A stretch of DNA of 64,000 bases, taken from Ashinkailepas kermadecensis (Eukaryota; Arthropoda; Thecostraca; Neolepadidae). The position numbers were made by a program, and so were the translations under genes. The DNA lies in assembly GCA_034440615.1 (NCBI GenBank), contig JAOTOM010005103.1, positions 405,001 through 469,000 on the forward strand, in the 5' to 3' direction. Under the pieces are notes generated by a model. That model was not told the origin of the DNA. It did no database searches and was given only the letters and a program-made list of their open reading frames with translations. Shown here piece after piece: positions 9,567 through 20,817 of this stretch. The first letter of the stretch is position 1; every line of letters begins with the position of its first letter.

Positions 9567-10233
9567 AGTTTACTCGCGTGCATCCCCTCACACGAACCTT
9601 TCAAGCAGCGCCGCCGTGGCCTCACCCGGTAAACAATGAGAATCAGGGTACCAAGATCCATCTTGAGCCATGGGCGAAATTGTTCCGGAAGAGGGACGCA
9701 AGGGCGGACATTTCCTACGAAATTGTGAGAAATTCTGGATGTTGTTGTTATGAATCAGGCTCATATATTTGTCAAATGTTTTCTTCACCTTTCTTCTGAT
9801 TATGAACATTCTGGTATGGGAATATAGGAGTACAACACTATTGGTGATAACGGGAGGCAAGGGTCGAAACGTTTTCAGCTGGGTGTCATTTCTCATTTAG
9901 ATTCCTAAATATTGGGACGTTGTAAACATCGAACACGAACCTCGAGCCCCCGAGGCCCGAGCAAGAGCCTTCCATAATCGGATCCCACGAGACCACGATC
10001 CGTCGGAAATCCAGCAGAGGATCTGGAACTCGACGATCTACCTCGATGCCTCGAGCCCTCCAAAACGTGGACCGAGTCTCTCACCCCAGAAAATGGAACT
10101 CGAGACCCGATCTGTCGACATACCTCGAATCTCGAGACCTCTAGAATACATCTCAGGCCCTCGGCCGCAAGTCTCGCGCCCCCGAAAACGGAGCCGGAGC
10201 TAGCGACCGCGCTAACCACCGACACTGGAAGAC
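9567..10233. other. Non-genic stretch, CTCGAG-rich in its second half
   Basis: From about 9940 to 10150 there are many CTCGAG/CTCGAT/CCTCGA words in irregular order, perhaps an old decayed array. No gene is recognised. Confidence 0.4.
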
Positions 10234-10336
10234 CGTGCTACCAGCGGTGCCACCAGCAGTGCCACCGGCAGTGCCACCGGCAGTGCCACCGGCAGTGCCA
10301 CCACCAGTGCCTCCAGCAGTGCCGCCGGTGGTGCCG
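10234..10336. repeat. 12-bp minisatellite (GTGCCACCGGCA)
   Basis: About eight copies of GTGCCACCGGCA and close variants. It lies just upstream of the 22-bp array. Confidence 0.9.
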
Positions 10337-10409
10337 CGACAGCGGCGACGGCTGGTGCGCGGACGCATCACAATTACTGCCAATTTTGGGGAGACTGCGA
10401 CGCCACCGG

Positions 10410-11228
10410 CCGGTAGCCGGCTGTCACTCCCGGCTGACACCGCCGGACGAGGTCCACGACACCGCCGGACGAGGTCTACGACACCGCCGGACGAGGTCCA
10501 CGACACCACCGGACGAGGTCCACGACACCGCCGGACGAGGTCCACGACACCGCCGGACGAGGTCCACGACACCGCCGGACGAGGTCCACGACACCGCCGG
10601 ACGAGGTCCACGACACCACGGGGCGAGGTCCACGACACCACCGGACGAGGTCCACGACACCACCGGACGAGGTCCACGACACCACCGGACGAGGACCACG
10701 ACACCGCCGGACGAGGTCCACGACACCGCCGGACGAGGTCCACGACACCGCCGGACGAGGTCCACGTCACCGCCGGACGAGGTCCACGACACCGCCGGAC
10801 GAGGTCCACGTCACCGCCGGACGAGGTCCACGACACCGCCGGACGAGGTCCACGACACCGCCGGACGAGGTCCACGACACCGCCGGACGAGGTCCACGAC
10901 ACCGCCGGACGAGGTCCACGACACCGCCGGACGAGGTCCACGACACCGCCGGACGAGGTCCACGACACCGCCGGACGAGGTCCACGACACCGCCGGACGA
11001 GGTCCACGACACCGCCGGACGAGGTCCACGACACCACCGGACGAGGTCCACGACACCACCGGACGAGGTCCACGACACCACCGGCCGGTAGCCGGCTGTC
11101 ACTCCCGGCTGACACCACCGGACGAGGTCCACGACACCACCGGACGAGGTCCACGACACCACGGGACGAGGTCCACGACACCACTGGACGAGGTCCACGT
11201 CACTGCTGAACGAGGTCTACGACACCAC
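10410..11228. repeat. 22-bp minisatellite with duplicated edge spacer
   Basis: Roughly 35 copies of CCGGACGAGGTCCACGACAC plus two bases (CG or CA) at a 22-bp step. A distinct segment containing GCCGGTAGCCGGCTGTCACT occurs at the left edge (about 10412-10441) and again near the right end (about 11083-11116), so it brackets the main block. Because 22 is not a multiple of 3, the long open frames on both strands cycle through all reading frames and are not evidence of a gene. Confidence 0.95.
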
Positions 11229-12785
11229 CGAAAAAGGTCGGATTTGCACTTTGTAATTGTAGATGTGGAGAGGAAAATTGTTGGGCAATCGAATACGGAG
11301 ATGATATACTTCTTTAACCTTCTGACATCACAGTCTCAGTGTGCACTTTCCAGTATATCTTGAGTATTTTACCACAGGGCAGTTCACTGTCAAATAGCAC
11401 CATCCCACCGTCAAATAAAAATAAGAGGATATTTGTATGCGGATGATAATGTTCTGGATGCCAACCATCCGTAAACGGCCAGCTTTTCAAAGCCTGCCAT
11501 CGGACGCTGAGCGGACAGCGGTCACCACCGCAGGCTCTGCCGTAGCACCAGGGGAGGTACGCCGCTGACCCCGTCCCATTTCGGGCCAGTTTCAACATCA
11601 CCTTTCGGCCGCTGCGTGGACTTGTTCAGAATAGTCTTTTTCCCAATCCCAACCCCATCCTCAAACCCCTCCAGTTTTCAGATACTTCACAGGCCCTGTT
11701 TGCAGGTGCTACCTCCAGCAGACGGACTCCCCACTCAGTTTCTTGGATGACCAGATGGTGCTGATTACGGAGGACAGCTGGAAGAAGCACTGAGGACAGC
11801 AGTACGGGTGTAGCCCACCGGGTGAGTGGGGAGGGGGGGCGTTCGTTGGAGGGTCACGCTCGATCCGCGTCAGAACCCAGTGTACGGCAGTCGGGCACGG
11901 AGGTAATCACGGCAGTGAATATTGACATCATACACTTCCACATCAACAGACAAATCAGGCGAGTGGCCATGCGATGGGAGGGTGCCAGCTGGGCTGTGTG
12001 GGTGTGGTTGCTGTGGGACTCCTTTTCAAATTTTATGTCCATGGGACAGCACCCCCGAATTTGGAGAGTTAGCATCAAGCCTTCCGCGAGACATGGTAGG
12101 GAACAACTGCAGTGCATCCCAAACTTTGGAACCGCTCCGAAGTTCATGTTGCTAGATATTTTGCACATCAATGACTTCGCCCCTCAAATCTTGAGAAAAA
12201 GCTCTGATGTGCCGCCATCCTCACCCATCCACTGGCGAATCCACTGGAAGATCTTGGCATCACATCCATTGGCGAATACAAGGGGCTCGCCTCCGAAACT
12301 CTGGGAACCTGGCTGACAAACTTCCTGAAAATCAGCTCAAAGCATAGGAATCAAAACCCCAAGAGTGTGTTATACATATCACTTATTGCGCTATTGTGGC
12401 TACAACTTGGAGGCGGGGAAGATCGCCTCAAATGCATTGAGGAATGCACTCGATACCAACATTGCTTGTGCTAGTTATGAGCGAAGCATTTGGTCGCGAA
12501 CCAAAAACAAAACACCAAAATTTGATTAAACACCAGCCAGAAATTATGAAGATATTTATTTTTTATCGGTAGGCATGGGTGTCTCTGTAGTGATGGGCTT
12601 GTCCCCCCCCCTAAGAAAATGTCGTTCCCACACCCATGCGGGTGGGGACCTGTCGAACAAGCAGTCTGGGGAAAATATCATCCGGGGCCATCCTGGCCAC
12701 GCCTCTGTCCCACCTGCAACGCCAATAAACCGACTAGATTACGGCCGATAGTAGGCCATCCGCGGCCGATGCGTCGGCAGGCGAC
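11229..12785. other. Non-genic stretch
   Basis: No repeat family member is seen. An open frame of 164 codons at 11822-12316 is opposed by one at 11854-12171 on the other strand. Neither shows a recognisable domain. Confidence 0.4.
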
Positions 12786-12960
12786 TGGAGGAGGCTCGGG
12801 CTGATGAGGCCCGGGCTTGGGCTTCAGGGCGCATCGACTGCATTGGTCATTTAGTGGATGAGGAGGCTCGGTATGAGGAGACTCGGGGTGAGGAGGCTCG
12901 AGATGAAGAGGCTCGGGACGGGAGGCTCGGGACGGGAGGCTCGGGACGGGGAGGCTCGGC
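12786..12960. repeat. GAGGCTCGGGACGG-type minisatellite with a retroposon copy inside
   Basis: Irregular repeats of GAGGAGGCTCGGGAC occur, mostly at 12858-12959. At about 12810-12856 lies a copy of the ultra-short retroposon (GGGCTTCAGGGCGCATCGAC, then TGCATTGGTCAT). It is flanked by GATGAGG at 12803-12809 and 12857-12863, a possible 7-bp target duplication. Confidence 0.7.
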
Positions 12961-13823
12961 ACGACTGGACACTTGTTGCCGGTCCAGTTCGTGTTAGCGG
13001 AGGCCATCGACGCCCAGATATGAAGGTGGACGGCGTAGAGCCAGCGGCCGTGAACAATATGGGCAGAGCAGGTGTGAAGAACAGCACAGCACGGACAAAG
13101 GAATGCGTGGAAGCAGACGCCCCAAGGCCGCGAACGTGGCAGGCATATGGACGTCTGCAATCAATGCAAGGAGAAGCAAAATGTGACTTACATGGAATAG
13201 CTTTGGTGGAAGACTCGGCTTTAACTGCTCACCACGAGCCGGAACCGGTGGGTTCTGGAGGTGGTGCGGCATTGGTAGACCTTCAAGGACTCCGCTAGTT
13301 CAGATGTTGTGCCAGCGGTGATGACCGCTGGCGCACGTGATATGGTGGATGATGCAGCAGTTGATAGAACCATACACTGCTAATGGAAGGAGCAGCGAAG
13401 TGTTGCGTGCGCTGATTTCTATCAGACTGCATGGTGAAATTTATATGCACCCAGATCATTACAGGAATGTTAGCCAAGTGATGTCATGCATAGTTAATTG
13501 TGCGTCTTGAAGAATGAGCTTTCAGTCGTTTCACGTTGGAAATGTCAGCAATACTACGCTTCCGAATACACCACCCCTCCCTCCCCTCACGCCTCACACG
13601 GATTCCACAGACAACAGTAGTCACCTCCCCACATGGAAACGGATGTCCCGCGTTCCTGGAACCATGACCATCTCCCAGCATCTTCCAATGGGGACACGCC
13701 ACACTCGGATGCATAACAATGCTGGCCAGTGCTCAAGTACACCGGAACTCCAGGGTACAGGGACTGGCACAAGGCCCCAGACAATAGGAATGTGCCGACC
13801 ATGCCTTCGACCATGCTTAAGGC
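12961..13823. other. Non-genic stretch
   Basis: No repeat or recognisable gene. Overlapping open frames up to 160 codons on both strands are unsupported. Confidence 0.4.
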
Positions 13824-13835
13824 TTCCTGAAACCG

Positions 13836-13891
13836 TTGGTTGGTTGTTTGGGCTTAGGGGCGCATCGACTGCGTTGGTCATACAGCGCCCA
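13836..13891 (-). mobile_element. Ultra-short retroposon (56 bp) with perfect 12-bp TSD
   Basis: TTCCTGAAACCG lies at 13824-13835 and 13892-13903. The minus-strand insert begins TGGGCGCTGTATGACCAACG, continues GTCGATGCGCCCCTAAGCCC and ends in CAAACAACCAACCAA. The CCAA tail is the same as that of the Val-type SINEs. Confidence 0.9.
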
Positions 13892-13903
13892 TTCCTGAAA
13901 CCG

Positions 13904-14430
13904 CAATCCGGCTTAAATTAAAAGAGTTGTAGCGACGCGCCTATTCCACTGAAATTGGAAAGGTCGTTTCATCCATTCACGGCAGTCAAATAGGATGATG
14001 GGAATTGATTTAGCCCGAAGAGTAGAAACTCTCAGCGTGAAGTAACTCGGTCTCAATGTTGACTTTACGCGTGAGTTCGTCCAAATATTCCACCTCGAAC
14101 ATTTCTCCTTGAAGGCATCGGCTTAATAGCATCGGACTAATAGCCGATGCCTTCAAGCAGAAGCAGTTCGACGCCACCGTTTTCCTTAGACGACAATTAC
14201 GCCGTAAATATGGCGCGTCGTTGCTGCATGAGACGGGCCCCACGACCTTGACCGTCGTCCCCGGGCGGATGGGCGGCCGGCCGGCCGGCGCCGTTTCCGC
14301 CAGCGACGCCGACAATCGTCGCTTCATTTGATATGCGGCGATACCGGCGCGATCACGCACGCCGCCGAGCCGCTGTCGCCGTTCAACTGCGGCGTCACAA
14401 ACGTCGCGCTCACGCCACAGGTCGGGGACG
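13904..14430. other. Non-genic stretch with a stem-loop
   Basis: No recognisable gene. A strong inverted repeat is listed separately at 14102-14163. Confidence 0.4.
14102..14163. other. Stem-loop, about 21 bp stem
   Basis: CTTGAAGGCATCGGCT (14108-14123) pairs perfectly with AGCCGATGCCTTCAAG (14142-14157). After one mismatch the stem continues for about five more pairs (14102-14106 with 14159-14163, one of them G-U). The loop is 18 nt. It has roughly the size of a short pre-miRNA-like hairpin, but no expression evidence exists here. Confidence 0.6.
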
Positions 14431-14434
14431 TGGC

Positions 14435-15003
14435 GCGTCCGGCACACTGTGGCGCGGCCGGCACACTGTGGCGCGGCCGGCACACTGTGGCGCGGCCGGC
14501 ACACTGTGGCGCGGCCGGCACACTGTGGCGCGGCCGGCACACTGTGGCGCGGCCGGCACACTGTGGCGCGTCCGGCACACTTGGGCGTCCGGCACAGGTG
14601 GGCGGCCGTTGGCGCGGCCGGACACTGTGGCGCGGCCGTGTGTGGCGCGTCGGAGTGTGGCGCGGCCGGCACACTGTGGCGCGTCCGGCACACTGTGGCG
14701 CGTCCGGCACACTGTGGCGCGGCCGGCACACTGTGGCGCGGCCGGCACACTGTGGCGCGGCCGGCACACTGTGGCGCGTCCGGCACACTGTGGCGCGTCC
14801 GGCACACTGTGGCGCGGCCGGCACACTGTGGCGCGTCCGGCACACTGTGGCGCGGCCGGCTGGCGCGGTACACTGTGGCGCGTCCGGCACACTCGTCCGG
14901 CACGGCCGGCACACTGTGGCGCGTCCGGCACACTGTGGCGCGTCCGGCACACTGTGGCGCGGCCGGCACACTGTGGCGCGGCCGGCACACTGTGGCGCGG
15001 CCG
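14435..15003. repeat. 19-bp CpG-rich minisatellite
   Basis: The unit is CACACTGTGGCGCGGCCGG with a GCGTCCGG variant, about 27 copies. A degraded middle section lies at about 14580-14660. All frames lack stops, which produces spurious open frames on both strands. Confidence 0.95.
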
Positions 15004-15480
15004 CGCAAAACTGGCCGTCTGCGCCCGGCTCCCCCAGCCATTGCACGTTTGGCGGCCCACGAAGAACAACCGTGCTGATTAATTACCTTGGTTGGAGGGT
15101 CGCTGGTTCAGGCCACATGAAGCTCAGATGTAAAACCGTGTGAACAATAACGGTCGTCAATTTAGAAGGGTTCGTTTCTCGACAAGAAAGTACGCGCAGT
15201 TCATGGCAGACAAAGAGTTAATGACCAGAACCTATATGTCCCTACCTCCTGGATAAATATTCAGCCGCGAGCCAGACCTCCCCTTACCCCAGCAGTCGGA
15301 TTACGAGCTACACGAGGCCACAAGTGGCCACAGAGCCCCCCCAGCGCTCTCTGACCCCGCAGCTTCACCCGCCTCAGTGCCGCGTGTGGTGCACGTGCTG
15401 CACGACTACGGCGCTCGTGCACGACACAGACGCCGCCGCCGGCGCGGCCAGCAGCTGCTGCCAGCTATCAGAATGTACCG
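15004..15480. other. Non-genic stretch
   Basis: No repeat or recognisable gene is seen between the 19-bp and 20-bp arrays. Confidence 0.4.
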
Positions 15481-15485
15481 CGACA

Positions 15486-16505
15486 TTTCCGGAGCGCACC
15501 GTGACGGGACGTAGCGCACCGTGACGTCCGGAGCGCACCGTGACGGGACGTAGCGCACCGTGACGGACGTAGCGCACCGTGACGGGACGTAGCGCACCGT
15601 GACGGGACGTAGCGCACCGTGACAGCCGGAGCGCACCGTGACGGGACGTAGCGCACCGTGACAGCCGGAGCGCACCGTGACGGGACGTAGCGCACCGTGA
15701 CGGGACGTAGCGCACCGTGACGGGACGTAGCGCACCGTGACGGGACGTAGCGCACCGTGACGGGACGTAGCGCACCGTGACGGGCCGTAGCGCACCGTGA
15801 CGGGACGTAGCGCACCGTGACGGGACGTAGCGCACCGTGACGGGACGTAGCGCACCGTGACGGGACGTAGCGCACCGTGACGGGACGTAGCGCACCGTGA
15901 CGGGACGTAGCGCACCGTTACGGGACGTAGCGCACCGTTACGGGACGTAGCGCACCGTGACGGGACGTAGCGCACCGTGACGGGACGTAGCGCACCGTGA
16001 CGGGACGTAGCGCACCGTGACGGGACGTAGCGCACCGTGACGGCCGGAGCGCACCGTGACGGGACGTAGCGCACCGTGACGGGACGTAGCGCACCGTGAC
16101 GGGACGTAGCGCACCGTGACGGGACGTAGCGCACCGTGACGGGACGTAGCGCACCGTGACGGGGCGTAGCGCACCGTGACGGTACGTAGCGCACCGTGAC
16201 GGGACGTAGCGCACCGTGACGGGGCGTAGCGCACCGTGACGGGACGTAGCGCACCGTGACGGGACGTAGCGCACCGTGACGGGACGTAGCGCACCGTGAC
16301 GGGACGTAGCGCACCGTGACGGGGCGTAGCGCACCGTGACGGGACGTAGCGCACCGTGACGGGGCGTAGCGCACCGTGACGGGACGTAGCGCACCGTGAC
16401 GGGACGTAGCGCACCGTGACGGCCGGAGCGCGCCGTAACGGCCGAAGCGCATCGTAACGGCCGAAGCGCATCGTAACCGCCGAAGCGCATCGTAACGGCC
16501 GGAGC
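15486..16505. repeat. 20-bp minisatellite (GTAGCGCACCGTGACGGGAC)
   Basis: About 47 copies at an exact 20-bp step over most of the length. A 4-bp-changed variant (GCCGGAGCGC) appears at both ends and once in the middle near 16040. The right end, 16421-16505, decays to GAAGCGCATCGTAACGGCC. Each unit holds a TGACG half-CRE and four CpGs. Confidence 0.95.
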
Positions 16506-16526
16506 GGGAGCTGAGGACGGGCCGAG

Positions 16527-16645
16527 CCGAGCAGAGACGAGACGAGACGAGACGAGACGAGACGAGACGAGACGAGACGAGACGAGACGAGACGAGACGA
16601 GACGAGACGAGACGAGACGAGACGAGACGAGACGAGACGAGACGA
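16527..16645. repeat. Pentanucleotide (GACGA)n
   Basis: About 23 uninterrupted copies of GACGA directly after the 20-bp array. Confidence 0.95.
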
Positions 16646-16727
16646 AGCGAGAAATGCCATCACACCATGGCGCGAGATCGCGGCGTCACGAGCTGCGGTT
16701 TACTGCGGGTTGACCGACGTCGGTCGT

Positions 16728-17003
16728 GGCTCGACTACGAACAGCACGGGCGTCTACAGGGTGCACAGCAAGGGATAATTATGAACAGCACGGGCGTTTC
16801 CTGGGTATACAGCAAGGGAGAACTACGAACAGCATGGACGTCTCCAGGGTGTACAGCAAGGGAGGACTGCTTACAGCATGAGCGTCTCCAGGATGTACAG
16901 CAAGGGAGGACTACAAACAGCATGGGCGCCTCCAGGATGTACAGCAAGGGAGGACTACGAACAACATGGACGTCTCCAGAGTCTACAGCAGGGGAGGTCT
17001 GGT
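16728..17003. repeat. 44-bp minisatellite, about six copies
   Basis: ACAGCAAGGG recurs at 16765, 16809, 16853 and 16897 at a 44-bp step, with CTCCAGGGTGTACAGCAAGG in most units. Copies differ by several substitutions. Confidence 0.9.
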
Positions 17004-17605
17004 TCATATGGGCTGCAAATGGGAGACGGTAGGCTGGTGAAATTACTGATGCATTTACAGGGTGTTGGAGGTATGGCCGTCGATTTGTATTCTTCTACAG
17101 GCCATGCTCTCTCCAATAATTCCAACTTTTAAAATGAGCCTCTATAGATGGCCTTCCAATTAATTTCGGTCCTCCAATTTCCTCCGTACATTGCCATCTC
17201 CTTCAATGATTTCCAGAGACAGTTATATTTCTTGATTTCTGGTTAGAAGCTAGCAGTCACAGCAAGTAGTAACCACATAAATCCCTCGGAAACTCCTTCA
17301 CATATATCTCAGATAACTCAAAATATCTCCAGAAGTAACAGGTTTAAATGTCGCATTGCATAAGACATTGAAGGCTTCACTGGAAGTTAATTCATGGGGT
17401 CAAACACAGGAAATAACACGCAGCATAAAGCAACATGTTTTCTAACTCTTCACGGGCAAGCAACTGTTACCATAAGCAGAGATATTTCTCCTTTAAAAAC
17501 GTTCACATTTCGCCACACGGAGGTCGGAAAATTCCGAAAACGTTAGTAGAAGTGTCACTTGGTTCGACCCTTCCATGCGAGGAGGCCTTGGTGGCTCTTA
17601 GCTTT
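17004..17605. other. Non-genic, AT-richer stretch
   Basis: No repeat or recognisable gene. Confidence 0.4.
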
Positions 17606-17740
17606 ACGACGCGTGGACCGTTCTGCGTCATATTGCGTCGCCAATCCATCACGCGGATTGGTCGCGGGCGAAGAGCAGCGACAGGTGGGACAACATCCAC
17701 AACCTTTTGTTGGGAAGCGGGCGGGCACCTTGTCCTTCGA
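17606..17740 (-). mobile_element. Older tRNA-derived SINE copy
   Basis: Tail TTTACGACGCGTGG near 17612 and central domain GGATTGGTCGCGGGCG are clear. The head is diverged, with a TTCCCAA loop (CCC in the anticodon position) instead of CTCACAA. It is more degraded than the Val-CAC-like copies. Confidence 0.75.
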
Positions 17741-18167
17741 CTGCTCGCTCCCTTCATACAAAGGCTATGTGGTTGGGTGGTGCTCACGAAGAGTGGGGAC
17801 ACAGTCCGCCTGCTCTCCCCATTCGTCTACGTCCGCACTTCGCCAACCATTGGGAGTGTGACGGTTGTCGGTGGGCATTGGCCGTGGCCGTACACCGTTC
17901 TGAAAACCCGGCCGGACCACCAGTCGTCGCCCCGGACGCGTCGGAAGCCCCGCTGCAGGGGTGTCCGACCCGACGCTGCACAGACGCCGTCCGCCTGATC
18001 GGGGAGGCCGCCAGGGCGAACGCCCCTGGACCACCGGCTTTTTGCCGCCTCCATCCCTGATGGCTATCTGGCATTCCTGGGTCGACGCATGGCCCGTGAG
18101 GGAGGCGCCCGTCGCGGGAAAGGGGGATGGGGGCTGCAGGTGCCCGTCACAGCCGCCGCCGGTCGGT
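17741..18167. other. Non-genic GC-rich stretch
   Basis: Open frames on both strands overlap completely and show no recognisable domain. Confidence 0.4.
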
Positions 18168-18335
18168 GGTTGTTGGTTTAGCGATACCTCGACCGTCGTA
18201 ATATAGCGTCGTGAATCTCTCACGCCGATTGGTGTGGGCGAAGAGTAGCAACAGGTGGAACTCGAGCCCACAACCTTACCGGTTGGGAGGGGGGGGCTTT
18301 AGGGCGCTTCGACCAGAATTGATCATTCGCGAGGG
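18168..18335 (-). mobile_element. Truncated SINE followed by an ultra-short retroposon copy
   Basis: 18168-18288 carries tail, central domain (GCCGATTGGTGTGGGCG) and B-box region of a SINE with a TCCCAAC loop. The head is cut at a G run. Directly beside it, at 18296-18335, is GCTTTAGGGCGCTTCGACC, a copy of the ultra-short family, with no clear target duplication. Confidence 0.7.
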
Positions 18336-18633
18336 GAATCGTGACTACTCACCCCCGGCGTCGTCCATCTTCGTAGCAGACTAACAGCACGCTGCTGAGT
18401 CGATGCCACCCAGTTGGCGGATCCCGTCCCAGGGGTTCCCAAAACATGAGTTACTTTTATATCCGTTCTTGAACATCACCACATTTTGCATCTTGGGTTC
18501 ATAAACAAGATCTATGCTTATCTTCTTACTTGTGAAGCAAAGGGTTTGCATATGCTTAGTTCTTACGCAAGAGGTTTATGCATACACTTAGTTCTGAACA
18601 CAGAATAAGGAGAACTTCTTCGACGGAATAGCG

Positions 18634-18980
18634 AGTTGTGGTCGCGTAGTTCGACTTTTGATCGCAAGATAGTGGGTTCGAATTCCACAAACGGAAGGAC
18701 TACCGGGTCCACCCGCGATCAGGTTGGTTATTGGTTTTACGACACGTCGGCCGTTGAGTCATGTAGCGTCGCCAATCTCTCACGCCGATTGGTCGCGGGC
18801 GAAGAGTAGCGACAGGTGAGACTCGAACCCACAACCTTTCGATTGTGAGACGAGCATCTTACCCCTAGACCACTCGTCCCCCCACCCGCGATCAATTGGC
18901 GTGAGAGGTTGGCGACGCTGCGTGGTCTTGCAGTCGAATGCTCGCAAAAGAACGCAAGGTCCTTCTCTAAATCAACATAT
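18634..18980 (+). mobile_element. tRNA-Lys-derived SINE split by a nested SINE
   Basis: The head part (GTCGCGTAGTTCGACTTTTG, B box GGTTCGAATTCC) runs to 18721. The body resumes at 18882 with CCACCCGCGATCAATTGGCG and the tail CGAATGCTCGCAAAAG. The A-box/D-arm region is partly deleted. The gap is filled by the SINE at 18722-18881. Confidence 0.85.
18722..18881 (-). mobile_element. Val-type SINE nested in a Lys-type SINE, perfect 13-bp TSD
   Basis: CCACCCGCGATCA at 18709-18721 is repeated at 18882-18894, which fixes the element at 160 bp: minus-strand start GGGGGACGAGTGGTCTAGGG, end TAAAACCAATAACCAACC. This is the best-defined copy of the Val-type family. Confidence 0.95.
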
Positions 18981-20512
18981 ATTTGTCGTAACTTGGACTT
19001 GAACAAAGTCCTTAGTTCTTATGCGCTAGTTGCTTTCATGGTCAAAAGGTAACCTAAACCTTGGTGATCAGCGGCTTGGTACGATCTGCCTGGCTCAAAT
19101 TTGGTCACGAGTCACACCACACCCTGTGTGGTGTGACTCGTGTGGACAGTAATGGAACTGTCCAAATGCAGATAGGTGCGTAGGCGCCACAAATGAGGTA
19201 CATTGTAGTTCGTGCAGTGACATCACCAGCCCCTCCATGCACCATCTAAAGAGCCAAAGTGATTTAGATACTTCCTGTGAGCACATGCCAGGAGGGCCGC
19301 CAGGGCCTCATCCAGGGACGTATCTTGGGACCAGGCTGTGGCCGCTGGATAAGTTTTTACGATTTCGTTTCTACGATTCTTGAACAGAAGGTTTGTTCTC
19401 ACGGATATAAATGGATGTTGTACTAAACAAACAAACAAAAAACGGTATGACCATATATTTTCAGTCCAACTCTACCTCAAGTGTGGCCGGATAGTGATTA
19501 TACTTCACAATGATCAGACTTATACCCCAGAATGATCATCAGCAGATAGAAGGCGTCAGTTTCGACTAAGTCCAATAACGGACGTAAGGTAAAGGAAAAC
19601 TCAAAATTCGCTGGTAAAAAGTTTCATTTGTAACATAACTGCAACTACCAATGGAATGCAGATCTGCAGAGGTAATTTTGTGCTCTTAGGCTCTGACATG
19701 ATTTTCTCTCGGATCTGCCTTGAGCGGTGGACGATTTGTTTTCTCCAAGACCCTTCCGTGGCGCATCTATCCCGTCCTCGGCTGAACATTTGGCTCCGAC
19801 CGAAGATCATGACAAGCAGCTGTTGGCGCTGACGGAGATGGACAAACACGTTCATCAATGGCTAGCAAAAGGCAACACTGAGCGCGCAATACATCCCAAA
19901 CATCAGGGCAACTCCGTGTTGCTCCATGAGCACTTTCTTGTGCCCAATTCACAAGCGATGGTCTGTGAGCAGCATGGACGCTCCTTGGATCAGTTCCAAG
20001 TACACCCTGACCTCACCCCTCCCACGTGTTACAACAGTAACGCCGACCAAGGCAGCCGACTCCGAAATATCACGGTCGGCAGCCGACTAGATCAATAGCA
20101 TCAGAACTTCAAACCGACGCAAATTGTTTAAATTAGCATTTTCTGTTGCGAAATATTCTGTGAACATCCTCGGAATAGCAATCAAGTACAGGATAAAATA
20201 ACGGCACATATAGCATGTTGGTGGCTTTGAGGCAGAACTGGTGACATCTCCACATTACTTGTTGCGACATGAGAGGCAGTATGCTTGCCCGCGTGACGTC
20301 ATGTTTTTCACTGGGTAAAGGTGCAAACACCAACCAAATTAGATTATTCGCATAATCCAACCGCCTGGGGAGGGATGCAGAACTGCAATCGGTTTGTGAA
20401 ACACCGGTGACACTGGTACATCGGCGTCAGGAACGCTACAGGTGATGCCGAGCACGGGCACCTCGCTGCTGCAGTTTCCCACCAACATCGACAGCCACGG
20501 CGCGACATGAAA
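18981..20512. other. Non-genic stretch
   Basis: No dispersed repeat is recognised. A perfect hairpin at 19106-19142 and one TGACGTCA at 20294 are listed elsewhere. Open frames near 19727-20098 are unsupported. Confidence 0.4.
19106..19142. other. Perfect 17-bp inverted repeat with 3-nt loop
   Basis: CACGAGTCACACCACAC (19106-19122) and GTGTGGTGTGACTCGTG (19126-19142) are exact reverse complements around CCT. It is not part of any recognised repeat here. Confidence 0.85.
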
Positions 20513-20613
20513 AGTCGCAGTGTGCGGGTCAACTATGACCACTAAAGTCGCAGTGTGCGGCTCAACTATGACCACTAAAGTCGCAGTGTGCGGGTCAACT
20601 ATGACCACTAAAG
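20513..20613. repeat. 33-bp tandem repeat, three copies
   Basis: TGTGCGGGTCAACTATGACC plus ACTAAAGTCGCAG repeats at 20521, 20554 and 20587 with one substitution. Confidence 0.95.
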
Positions 20614-20747
20614 CTCAAAGGAACATAGGCTACTTCCTCAAAATAATGGGAGAAATTACATCTTTGAACAATTGCGGGGCATTTCCCCGGGAGAATACGC
20701 CAAAGGCCGCGGAGTTACTTTCTGCCGGGAAGATTTGGAGGTGCTGC

Positions 20748-20807
20748 CGTAGTGGCGGCTTGGCGTTCAGGGGCGCGTCCACCGCATGGCTAATTGCGAC
20801 TACCTCA
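20748..20807 (-). mobile_element. Ultra-short retroposon (60 bp) with 10-bp TSD
   Basis: GAGGTGCTGC occurs at 20738-20747 and 20808-20817. The insert contains GTTCAGGGGCGCGTCCACCG then CATGGCTAATTGCG, a diverged member of the same family. Its tail is more degraded than in the other copies. Confidence 0.7.
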
Positions 20808-20817
20808 GAGGTGCTGC

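Noticed and set aside
10153..11363. Open frames of more than 320 codons on both strands over the 22-bp array
   Set aside because: The period is not a multiple of 3, so the peptide just cycles through three frames; both strands are open because the unit lacks stops.
14010..15143. Long overlapping frames on both strands over the 19-bp array
   Set aside because: Stop-free GC-rich repeat; no domain, and the two strands are equally open.
15374..16663. Frames up to 348 codons over the 20-bp array
   Set aside because: Repeat artefact; the period does not hold one frame.
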